Shown: positions 36,849 through 43,965 of the stretch, piece by piece
Layout of the letters: each line of letters opens with the position of its first letter
Numbering within the stretch: the stretch's first letter is position 1
Source: a candidate division FCPU426 bacterium
GTDB taxonomy: Bacteria > Oederibacteriota > Muellerivitia > Muellerivitales > Muellerivitaceae
Reading direction: 5' to 3'
DNA length: 64,000 nucleotides
Assembly (NCBI GenBank): GCA_027452205.1
Contig: DAIDGV010000010.1
Span: 62,001 to 126,000, forward strand
Notes under the pieces: generated by a model
Seen by the model: the letters and a program-made list of their open reading frames with translations, nothing else
Told to the model about the DNA's origin: nothing
Database searches by the model: none
Program-made: the position numbers and the translations under genes

Positions 36849-37433
36849 GATTTTACCAACCGTTGGTAAATCAGCCGCCCCCAAGGCCCAAGTTTTTGGG
36901 AATCTCAAAAACCTACCCCCTGGTTTTACGCAACTTGCGTAAAACATCCCCCTGGCTCCCCGGTTTTACCAACCGTTGGTAAAACCACCCCGGTCGTTCT
37001 TTGGTAGCTGAAGAATCTTCAGTTTTGCGTCCACTTTTGACACCGGCGGTGTCACTAAGGTCAAAAATATAGGTTTTTGGCGATGGGACCAGGCCACTAG
37101 GCAGACCAAAAGGTCAAAGTTTGAACCTTTTACTTGGTCTTGCGTCCAATTAAGTTACTTCCCGTAACTTTTGACCCTCCTCAAGAGCCCAGTTTTACCA
37201 ACGGTTGGTAAAACCACCCGGCCAATCGTTAAATGTTTTAACGATTCGGGGGTCTCAAGGCGACTCAAATGTTCAGAGTCTGAACGTTAGACTGGCCCAT
37301 CGTTAACCGAGTTAACGCCTGGGGGCTGGATAGGGCCCAGTTTTATGACTGGGTTATAAATGCAAACCTCGGTTTTACGAAGCCTTCGTAAAACCGCCCC
37401 GTCAAAGGGTGTCCATTCTTCAGCGGCTGAAGA
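36849..37433. repeat. Array of 15 phased short palindromes (non-coding)
   Basis: Fifteen inverted repeats lie in 585 bp of the gene-free stretch 36825-37590. Centres: 36861, 36893/4, 36934, 36974, 37015, 37046, 37119, 37161, 37203, 37235, 37278, 37309, 37351, 37383, 37425. Steps are 31-33 or 40-43 bp, once 73. Nine have a single central base and perfect arms of 7-12 bp, e.g. arms GTTTTACGCAA (36923-36933), GGTTTTACCAAC (36962-36973), CTGAAGA (37008-37014), TGACACCG (37038-37045), GGTTTTACGAAG (37371-37382), TCTTCAGC (37417-37424). Three (37235, 37309, 37351) have 3-bp centres; that at 37351 includes one G-T pair; the one at 37119 is imperfect. TTTTAC-type units are followed by runs of C. Many stops in all frames argue against coding. 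Confidence 0.9.
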
Positions 37434-37590
37434 GTCAGGTCTATCCCCATTTAGCCAGTGTCCAAAAATTGCTATTTTTTTTGCGGGTTCCTTATATTGT
37501 GCCATCCCCAATAGCGATAATCTATATCCACTCGAACGGCTGCCCCCGGACCTGTTGTGGCTTCAAATACAACATTCACTGGGGGATTCC

Positions 37591-38067
37591 ATGGCCATTT
37601 TCATGAAAACAAAATCTGAAGCTGATTTTTTAAAAGAAGTCAGCCTTTTCGACGGTATTGAAGACAGCGCCTTAAGCCAGATCTTTCGACTGGGCAAAGT
37701 GAAAAACTTTAAAGCCGGCGAGACCATCATTCACGAAGGCCAAAAGGGCGGCAACGTCCACATCGTCATTACGGGCCAGGTTGAAATTTCCAAAAACGTA
37801 AAAGAATCCGACAAGAGAAAATTCTTGGCCAAAGTTGGACGTGGGTCCATTTTTGGTGAAATGAGCGTCTTCGACGGCGCGCCCTACGCGGCCACGGTGG
37901 CGGCCACCGAGGATTGTTCGGTTTGTGTGATCCAAGGCGAGGATTTCAAAACTTTTCTGAGGAACAACCCGAACCTGGCCTATGGGGTTTTCTGCACTTT
38001 GATCAATTTGATCTCAAGTCGTTTGCGGCGGACCAACCAGGCCCTTTCGCTTTTAGAATTTAATTAG
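37591..38067 (+). CDS. Cyclic-nucleotide-binding (CAP_ED) domain protein without HTH
   Basis: A 158-residue protein made of one cNMP-binding beta-roll: FDGIEDSALSQIFRLGKVKNF, the turn GETIIHEGQKGGNVHIVITGQVEI, and the phosphate-binding cassette GSIFGEMSVFDGAPYAATVAA, with Gly-Glu and an Ala-Ala where ligand-binding Crp proteins have Arg-Ser/Thr. It ends in a helix (ISSRLRRTNQALSLLEF) with no DNA-binding domain. ATG 37591 has GGGGGA just upstream. The promoter must lie in or next to the palindrome array, so the array may control it. The YAATVAA variation in the cassette makes cyclic nucleotide binding uncertain. A paralogue is at 56890-57345. Confidence 0.85.
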   Translation: MAIFMKTKSEADFLKEVSLFDGIEDSALSQIFRLGKVKNFKAGETIIHEGQKGGNVHIVITGQVEISKNVKESDKRKFLAKVGRGSIFGEMSVFDGAPYAATVAATEDCSVCVIQGEDFKTFLRNNPNLAYGVFCTLINLISSRLRRTNQALSLLEFN

Positions 38068-38141
38068 GGATTTAAATACTTCGTTTTCTAAAACGAAAAA
38101 AGTCTCAGAAATATTTTTTGACCGCCGATCAAGACAGATGG

Positions 38142-38182
38142 ACGCCGATAAAACCTTTTTTTCAAATTTTCCTTATCGGCGT
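38142..38182. repeat. Stem-loop in the 38068-38373 gap
   Basis: ACGCCGATAA (38142-38151) and TTATCGGCGT (38173-38182) form a perfect 10-bp stem with a T-rich 21-nt loop. A smaller inverted repeat, TTCGTTTT/AAAACGAA, lies at about 38081-38098. Neither is followed by a convincing T run, so their role as terminators of the cNMP-binding gene is unsure. The remainder of this 306-bp stretch contains only an arginine-rich minus-strand frame (38183-38377) that I do not accept as a gene. Confidence 0.4.
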
Positions 38183-38373
38183 TTATTGTACGGGTTGCTT
38201 TAAACTCCTTATTTTTACGACGAACACCCTGTCTGCTTCTGGCGGAACGGTCATACGACGCTTGGCACCATGACCATGGCGACCATTGGGAAGAGAAGCG
38301 CCGGGACGACCACGACCGTCCGGGGTATTGAGGTCTAGCGAAAGCGGACGGTTTCGGGAACGCGATGAACGGT

Positions 38374-38550
38374 TCAAGGCTTATAGATGATCAAGGCCTT
38401 GATATACATCGAAGTGGCTCCGACGATCCACCCGGCAAAGAAAATGGCGACCAGCTTCGCCTGTTCGGGACCGCGGATGTACCAAATAAACCCCCAAACG
38501 GCCACCATGATGATAGCGACCGCGATGAAGTAACCGATAAATGGTTTCAA
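38374..38550 (-). CDS. 58-residue two-helix membrane protein
   Basis: Below usual gene-calling length. TTG at 38550 has GGAGG seven bases upstream. The peptide begins MKPFIGYFIAVAIIMVAVWG and continues FIWYIRGPEQAKLVAIFFAGWIVGATSMYIKALIIYKP: two hydrophobic helices joined by a short polar turn RGPEQAK. All 59 codons are open and the hydrophobic pattern is clear, so I consider it real. Function unknown. It lies in a stretch of small membrane-protein genes close to the proton ATPase, on the opposite strand. Confidence 0.65.
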   Translation of the reverse strand: MKPFIGYFIAVAIIMVAVWGFIWYIRGPEQAKLVAIFFAGWIVGATSMYIKALIIYKP

Positions 38551-38664
38551 GTTCGAACCTCCACGGTGTTCAGTTTAGGCATGATAATTTTTTGCCCTGT
38601 GTTCAGGGACTGTTGAGATCCGGCATCAACACACTAGAATTAAATAAAGGGGCCGAGAGTGGGT

Positions 38665-38916
38665 TTACTTTTTTCCAACAAAATAGTTGTAGACCCAGGC
38701 GAAGAACCATCCGCCCACCGCGCCGTCCACCAAACCGTAACCCAAGCCGATCAAACTGCCCAGTGGACTGATGTCATAACCCCGGTAAATATGGCCAAGG
38801 ACGAACAGGTCGTGGGTTGAACCCTCGAAAAGAATGACCCACCAGGTGAGGAAGAAAACACCGAAGCCCCAGATCAAGCCGCAAGTTAAAGCAAGAGCTT
38901 TCAAGTTCAATTTCAT
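38665..38916 (-). CDS. 83-residue membrane protein, holin-like hypothetical
   Basis: The peptide starts MKLNLKALALTCGLIWGFGVFFLTWW and has a second membrane segment SPLGSLIGLGYGLVDGAVGGWFFAWVYNYF. The Gly-rich second helix ending in WxYNYF resembles a widespread small protein often labelled bacteriophage holin in databases without proof. The AAGGAGG site eight bases before ATG 38916 is excellent. No endolysin or phage gene is nearby, so a lysis role is unlikely. It and the 58-residue protein are both on the minus strand, 114 bp apart, and could be one transcript. Confidence 0.75.
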   Translation of the reverse strand: MKLNLKALALTCGLIWGFGVFFLTWWVILFEGSTHDLFVLGHIYRGYDISPLGSLIGLGYGLVDGAVGGWFFAWVYNYFVGKK

Positions 38917-39105
38917 CGTTATTGCCTCCTTGTTGATCCATCTTTTTTAGATCATAGGTGTTAAATCCATTGGAGACCATGTCCTCGGTCATCTAAGAAG
39001 TCGATCGTTAACCTTAATCTTGGTTCAACCGCTTGTTTCATAAGAGGTACAAGGTCTATACCAAAAGCAGCGCTGGTTTCATTAAAAGCAGGCAAAGGAA
39101 GATCA

Positions 39106-41637
39106 ATGGAACCCTCAAATCAAACGAACCCTGGTCTGACCCAAGCTGAAGCCGCTGAAAAACTGCAACAATTCGGTTTCAATGAAATTTCAGAAAAGAA
39201 AACGAACCCCCTATTAAAATTCCTGACCTATTTCTGGGGTCCCATTCCTTGGATGATCGAGGCGGCGGTGATCCTTTCGGCCTTGGTCCGGCATTGGGCG
39301 GATTTTTTCATCATATTCACGCTCCTGGCCGCCAACGCGGTGGTTGGTTTTTGGGAAGAGTTCCAGGCGGGTAACGCGGTGGAGGCTTTGAAAGCCAAAC
39401 TGGCGCTCAAAGCCCGGGTGAAACGGGACGGCGAATGGAAGGTGATCCCGTCCAGGGAACTGGTGCCGGGCGACTGGATAAGACTGCGTTTGGGCGACAT
39501 TGTCCCCGCGGACGCGAACTTGACGGATGGCGGTCCGGTGGAATTGGACCAATCGGCCCTGACGGGTGAATCCCTTCCGGTGACCCGTGAAAAGAGCGGG
39601 GTGCTTTATTCCGGTTCCATCGTTCGCCGGGGTGAGGCGGACGCCCAGGTAACCGCCACCGGCGTGAAGACCTTTTTCGGGAAAACCGCCCAATTGGTGC
39701 AGGACGCCCATACGACCAGCCATTTCCAAAAGGCAGTTCTCAAGATAGGGAATTACCTGATCCTGATGGCGGTGGTATTGGTCGTGCTTATCTTGACCGT
39801 GGCCCTTTTCCGGGGCGATCCCATGATGACCACCTTACAGTTCGCTTTGGTCCTGACCGTGGCGGCCATCCCCGTGGCGATGCCGACGGTGCTTTCGGTC
39901 ACCATGGCGGTGGGCTCCCGGCTTTTGGCCCTCAAACAGGCCATTGTCACCCGCCTGACCGCCATTGAGGAACTGGCGGGGATGGACATCCTTTGCTCGG
40001 ACAAGACCGGCACCCTGACCCAAAATAAACTCACATTGGGCGATCCTTTCGCGGTGGATGGCGCAACCCCGGCCTTAGTCGTTCAAGCGGCGGCTTTGGC
40101 TTCCCGGGCGGAAGACCAAGACCCCCTGGACCTGGCGGTCTTGAGCGGGATCAAAGCGGAAGAATTGAAAGGTTTCCAGGTAACGGCTTTTCGGCCTTTT
40201 GACCCGGTGAGTAAAAGGACCGAAGCCACGGTGAAGCCGGCGTCGGGCGCGAGCTTTCAAGTGACCAAGGGCGCCGCCCAAGCGGTTCTCGAATTGACGG
40301 GAAATGACCCGGCCCTCAAGGCAAGGGTGGAAGAGGCGGTGAATGTTTTTGCGGGCCGGGGTTTTAAATCACTGGGGGTGGCCAAAAAAGAAGGCCAGGG
40401 ACCTTGGAAGCTTTTGGGGGTCCTGCCTTTGTTCGATCCGCCCCGGGAAGATTCCAAAACGACTTTGGGAACAGCCCGGGCGATGGGCGTGAAGGTGAAG
40501 ATGGTCACCGGCGACCAGTTGGCCATCGCCAAAGAGACCGCGAAGCAATTAGGGATGGGCTCCGAAATACTGGAAGCGGGAAGTTTGACCAAAGCCGAGG
40601 GGGCCGTGGATCTGATCGAAAAGGCCGACGGGTTCGCCCAGGTCTTTCCCGAGCACAAGTTTCACATCGTGGAAAGCCTTCAAAAGTCCGGGCATATCGT
40701 GGGGATGACCGGGGATGGGGTCAACGACGCCCCGGCTCTGAAAAAGGCCGATTGCGGTATCGCGGTCTCCGGCGCCACCGATGCCGCCCGCGCGGCGGCG
40801 GCCATTGTCCTGCTGACACCCGGCCTTTCGGTCATCATCGACGCGATCAAGGAAAGCCGGCGTATCTTCCAGCGGATGAACAGTTACGCTATTTACCGGA
40901 TCACCGAGACCATCCGGGTCCTTCTTTTCATGACCCTTTCCATTCTCATCTTCAACTTCTATCCGGTCACGGCGGTCATGATCGTGCTTTTAGCCATCTT
41001 GAACGATGGCGCTATCCTGTCCATCGCCTATGACAACGTGAAGTTCAACCAGAACCCGGAGGCTTGGAACATGAAGATCGTTCTGGGAGTGGCCAGTGTC
41101 CTGGGATTGGCGGGGGTGGCGGCTTCTTTTGGTCTCTTTTATCTGGGCGAGAAGGTCTTCCATTTCGACCGGGAATTCATCCAGTCCCTGATGTACCTCA
41201 AACTTTCAGTGGCGGGCCATATGACCATCTTTGTCACCCGCACCCGGGGGCCCTTTTGGTCCCACAAACCGGCGAAGGCGCTTTTAGGCGCGGTGCTGGG
41301 CACCCAGGTTTTAGCGACCTTGTTCGCGGTCTATGGCGTGCTGATGTCGCCCATCGGCTGGGGTTGGGCCCTGGCGGTTTGGGGATATGCCTTGGTCTGG
41401 TTCTTGGTGAATGACCGGATCAAACTGGCCGCCTACCAAATATTCGACCCGGCGGCGGCGGTCTTTTTGCCGGGGAGCGACGCGGACTATCAGGCCCAGG
41501 TCCAACGCAGGGCCCAGGCTATTTACGTGCGGGGAGGCCGCCGGGAAGGCCGGGCTTTGCAGGATTGGCTGCAGGCGAAGCGGGAGATCCGTGAAGAGGA
41601 AAGCAAAAGATCGGGGAAGGAACGGGATAAAAAATGA
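39106..41637 (+). CDS. P-type (P3A) proton-efflux ATPase
   Basis: An 843-residue plasma-membrane H+-ATPase of the fungal/plant-like P3A class, pumping protons out of the cell. The order is complete: N-terminal cation-ATPase domain (TQAEAAEKLQQFGFNEI), actuator with DQSALTGESLPVT, phosphorylation motif CSDKTGTLTQNKL, nucleotide domain with KGAAQAVLEL, hinge MTGDGVNDAPALKKADCG and about ten membrane segments. The C-terminal tail is short and basic, without the long plant regulatory tail. An AGGAAG site precedes the ATG. P3A pumps are less common in bacteria than F-type enzymes and are often tied to acid tolerance or archaeal-like energetics. It is a single gene here. Confidence 0.92.
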   Translation: MEPSNQTNPGLTQAEAAEKLQQFGFNEISEKKTNPLLKFLTYFWGPIPWMIEAAVILSALVRHWADFFIIFTLLAANAVVGFWEEFQAGNAVEALKAKLALKARVKRDGEWKVIPSRELVPGDWIRLRLGDIVPADANLTDGGPVELDQSALTGESLPVTREKSGVLYSGSIVRRGEADAQVTATGVKTFFGKTAQLVQDAHTTSHFQKAVLKIGNYLILMAVVLVVLILTVALFRGDPMMTTLQFALVLTVAAIPVAMPTVLSVTMAVGSRLLALKQAIVTRLTAIEELAGMDILCSDKTGTLTQNKLTLGDPFAVDGATPALVVQAAALASRAEDQDPLDLAVLSGIKAEELKGFQVTAFRPFDPVSKRTEATVKPASGASFQVTKGAAQAVLELTGNDPALKARVEEAVNVFAGRGFKSLGVAKKEGQGPWKLLGVLPLFDPPREDSKTTLGTARAMGVKVKMVTGDQLAIAKETAKQLGMGSEILEAGSLTKAEGAVDLIEKADGFAQVFPEHKFHIVESLQKSGHIVGMTGDGVNDAPALKKADCGIAVSGATDAARAAAAIVLLTPGLSVIIDAIKESRRIFQRMNSYAIYRITETIRVLLFMTLSILIFNFYPVTAVMIVLLAILNDGAILSIAYDNVKFNQNPEAWNMKIVLGVASVLGLAGVAASFGLFYLGEKVFHFDREFIQSLMYLKLSVAGHMTIFVTRTRGPFWSHKPAKALLGAVLGTQVLATLFAVYGVLMSPIGWGWALAVWGYALVWFLVNDRIKLAAYQIFDPAAAVFLPGSDADYQAQVQRRAQAIYVRGGRREGRALQDWLQAKREIREEESKRSGKERDKK

Positions 41638-41776
41638 TCTATCCCCACGACTTTAGGCCGACCTACGGATCGGGTATATCAACTAAGAACCTGATGAAGA
41701 AGTAAAATAACAGCCGTTCAAGAATCCATTCGATCCAAGGGCGGTCTTGGGCGGAAAAGATGTGAATTTTTTGAGG

Positions 41777-41791
41777 CCGGACCCGGTCCGG
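41777..41791. promoter_or_regulatory. Palindrome upstream of the hpt-like gene
   Basis: CCGGACC, one base, GGTCCGG: a perfect 7-bp inverted repeat with a single central base, 18 bp before the TTG start of the next gene. It is preceded by T6. It could be an operator; its form (odd centre) is like the units of the 36.9-37.4 kb array, but sequence differs. Confidence 0.3.
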
Positions 41792-41809
41792 ACATAGGGA
41801 AGAACCGAC

Positions 41810-42400
41810 TTGAAAACCCCTCAAAACATCCTATTCACCGAAGTCCAGGTCCAAAGGGCGGTCGATGAGGTTTCCCAAGCGATCCTGATTTGGCTGGATG
41901 AAACCAAGGCCCAGGGCCTGAACTTGGTTTCCGTCCTGGAAGGCGCCAAACCCTTTACCCGGGACCTGATGGACCGGTTGCAAAAGTCCCGGCCGGGGCT
42001 GGACCTGCGTCTTCATGAGGTGCGGGTCAAAGCCACCGAGGGTATCCGCCTTTTAACCGAACGGCAGTGGCAGATGGGCCATTTAGAGGGTAAGGATCTT
42101 TGGCTCTATCCCATCCTCTTGGTCGATGACCTAGTGGATTCCGGCGTAACTCTTTTGGCGCTCAAAGGGGCCATTACGGCCCAAGGACATAAGGAAGTGC
42201 GCACCGCGGTCATGGTGCGCAAATTCGGCGCCCAGAGCGGCCCGGTGGATTTTTGCGGATTGGAACTGAATTGGGACCACCAAACCTTGGCCAAAAGGGG
42301 TCTCAAAGACTGTTGGCTATTCGGCTATGGCATGGACAACGACGGCCAATACCGGGACCTGCGCCATATCGAAGGCTTGGACATCCCGCTGGTGCCTTGA
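41810..42400 (+). CDS. hpt: Hypoxanthine phosphoribosyltransferase-like protein
   Basis: A type I phosphoribosyltransferase of 196 residues that salvages hypoxanthine/guanine with PRPP. The PRPP loop is PILLVDDLVDSGVTLLALKG (two Asp, then Ser-Gly-x-Thr). The flexible-loop region LHEVRVKATEG and the C-terminal WLFGYGMDNDGQYRDLRHIEGLDIP, which holds the base-binding aromatic and Asp, match Hpt. The N-terminal SVLEGAKPFTRDLMDRL is also typical. The start is TTG at 41810 after GGGAAGA. With guaA/guaB at the other end of the window this gives both synthesis and salvage of GMP. Xanthine as substrate is possible. Confidence 0.85.
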   Translation: MKTPQNILFTEVQVQRAVDEVSQAILIWLDETKAQGLNLVSVLEGAKPFTRDLMDRLQKSRPGLDLRLHEVRVKATEGIRLLTERQWQMGHLEGKDLWLYPILLVDDLVDSGVTLLALKGAITAQGHKEVRTAVMVRKFGAQSGPVDFCGLELNWDHQTLAKRGLKDCWLFGYGMDNDGQYRDLRHIEGLDIPLVP

Positions 42401-42567
42401 GCCCGAGGAACAGGAATTGGCTCCTGGAATGCTCCGGTCAGGTCGCTTTTTTTGACCCATTTCGATCCTTGCCACCAGGCCCCCTTTTAAGAAATCTCTT
42501 TTCAATGTTCAATTAATGGGGAAAACATGGTTAAATATGCGGAAATTTGACCCCTCTGGAGGCTGAC

Positions 42568-43224
42568 GTGGCAAAGAAAGCAACCGCTAATAAGAAAACC
42601 GCGAAGGGAGCGGCCAAACCGCAAACGCTCTCGGAAAAGTTCCAAAAGCTGAGCATGGGACAAAAGGTCGGTTTGAGCGTCGTGGCGATCATCGTTCTGT
42701 TCTTTGGATATGTTTCGATCCAGCCGAACGAATACATCGTGGAGCGCCAGATCACGATCGAGGCCCCGGCGGCCCGCGTGTTCCCTCATATCAACGACTT
42801 CCACAACTGGGCTTTCTGGTATCCCTGGGCCAAAATGGACCCGAACCAGACCGTGACCATCGAAGGCAAGGCCGGCGTGGGTTCGAGCTACCACTGGTCG
42901 GGCAATGACAAGGTGGGCGAAGGCACCATCACCATCACCAACAGCGTCGAGGATTCGGAGATCGACTTTGATGTCGATATCACGAAACCCGCGCCGATGA
43001 AGAAAAAGATGACCTTCCTTTTCGCCCTGAATCCCGCGGATAGCAAGCCGACCAACAACAAGGAAACGGGTATCAAGTGGCGTATTACGGGGAAGAACAC
43101 CTTCATGGATAAGTTGAACCAACAATTCGTGAGCTTGGACGATACCTTGGGCAAGACCTTCCAAAGGGGCTTGGAGTGGATCAAAGTCGCTACTCAACCA
43201 GGTTATCAGACCAACGAACAATAG
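42568..43224 (+). CDS. Membrane-anchored SRPBCC-fold protein
   Basis: The 218-residue product has a Lys/Ala-rich cytosolic N-terminus (AKKATANKKTAKGAAK), one membrane segment (VGLSVVAIIVLFFGYVSI) and an SRPBCC/polyketide-cyclase-like domain: YIVERQITIEAPAARVFPHINDFHNWAFWYPWAKMD, then SYHWSGNDKVGEGTITIT and a final helix FQRGLEWIKVA. The domain closely follows the form often found fused to GyrI-like domains. Start GTG 42568 has GGAGG five bases upstream. It resembles in topology the GyrI-like anchored protein at 29264. Ligand unknown. Confidence 0.8.
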   Translation: MAKKATANKKTAKGAAKPQTLSEKFQKLSMGQKVGLSVVAIIVLFFGYVSIQPNEYIVERQITIEAPAARVFPHINDFHNWAFWYPWAKMDPNQTVTIEGKAGVGSSYHWSGNDKVGEGTITITNSVEDSEIDFDVDITKPAPMKKKMTFLFALNPADSKPTNNKETGIKWRITGKNTFMDKLNQQFVSLDDTLGKTFQRGLEWIKVATQPGYQTNEQ

Positions 43225-43249
43225 TACCGATCTAAAATAGTCCGTTCTT

Positions 43250-43279
43250 AAAAAGGGCCCTCTAAGGGCCCTTTTTTTT
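43250..43279 (+). terminator. Intrinsic terminator after the SRPBCC gene
   Basis: AAAAAGGGCCC (43250-43260), loop TCTAA, GGGCCC (43266-43271) followed by eight T residues. A strong rho-independent terminator for the plus-strand gene ending at 43224. Confidence 0.93.
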
Positions 43280-43422
43280 GTCTCTTTTCAACCCTAATTA
43301 AGATGGTTTTGCCAGGAAATAATGACCCAAGGTTTCGTCTAAAGAAAGTGTCATTCTGTTGCCGTCCCTTGTTCTTTTATCGGTGAAGACGCTAAGATTT
43401 AAATCATTTTCAAGGAGAGGTC

Positions 43423-43935
43423 ATGCGTTCGTTCGTTGGGATCTTATGTTTTTTAATGTTTTCCACCGTCTTGGCGGGAGATCTGACGGTCGCGACCGTC
43501 GATATGCAGCGATTGTTCAAGGAATACCCCGGCACCGCTCCGGCCCAGAGTGAATTGGAGAAATGGATCGCCCAACGAAAACAAGACCTGGAGGCTGACC
43601 AGCAAGTTTCGGTCGAACTTCAAAAAGAACTGACCAACCCCAAGGGTCATTTGACGGCGGAGGCGCGGAAAGTAAAAGAAGAGCAATTCCAAGAAAGTTC
43701 CCAAGATTTCGATAAAGAAAGGAACGATGTTCAAACGGAATTGGCCAACCGGCAGGCGGACATGACCCAGAACCTGGTCACCCAGATCAAAGCGGTGGTG
43801 GCCCAGGTAGCCCAGCAAGAAGGTGTAGACCTGGTTTTGGATTCGGCGGATACCGCCGCGATCCGTAATGGCAAGGACTTGACCGAGGAAGTCCTGAAGA
43901 AGTTCACCAAACCGGCGACAGGCGAAAATCCCTAA
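43423..43935 (+). CDS. OmpH/Skp-family periplasmic chaperone
   Basis: A 170-residue exported protein with a signal peptide ending near residue 18 (FLMFSTVLAG). The mature part starts LTVATVDMQRLFKEYPGTAPAQSELE, the family's VDMQKVFxxY opening, then a long charged coiled coil (KWIAQRKQDLEAD, DFDKERNDVQTELANRQAD) and the closing KAVVAQVAQQEGVDLVLDSADTAAIR. Skp proteins are trimeric and hold unfolded outer-membrane proteins in the periplasm. An AAGGAG site precedes the ATG. It is not next to bamA or lpxD, unlike proteobacterial skp, so it may be a secondary member. Confidence 0.88.
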   Translation: MRSFVGILCFLMFSTVLAGDLTVATVDMQRLFKEYPGTAPAQSELEKWIAQRKQDLEADQQVSVELQKELTNPKGHLTAEARKVKEEQFQESSQDFDKERNDVQTELANRQADMTQNLVTQIKAVVAQVAQQEGVDLVLDSADTAAIRNGKDLTEEVLKKFTKPATGENP

Positions 43936-43965
43936 CGCCGGACCAGCAGTCTTTTCGACCTTGCC

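Noticed and set aside
36849-37433. CRISPR array or integron attC array
   Set aside because: There is no constant repeat with unique spacers, no cas gene or integrase, and no GTTRRRY/RYYYAAC core pairs; only palindromes of changing sequence.
38183-38377. Arg/Gly/Pro-rich 64-residue minus-strand frame
   Set aside because: No ribosome site of its own and a weak resemblance only; kept as an observation, not as a gene.
38665-38916. Phage holin and nearby prophage
   Set aside because: No other phage gene is present; holin labels for this family are not proof of function.
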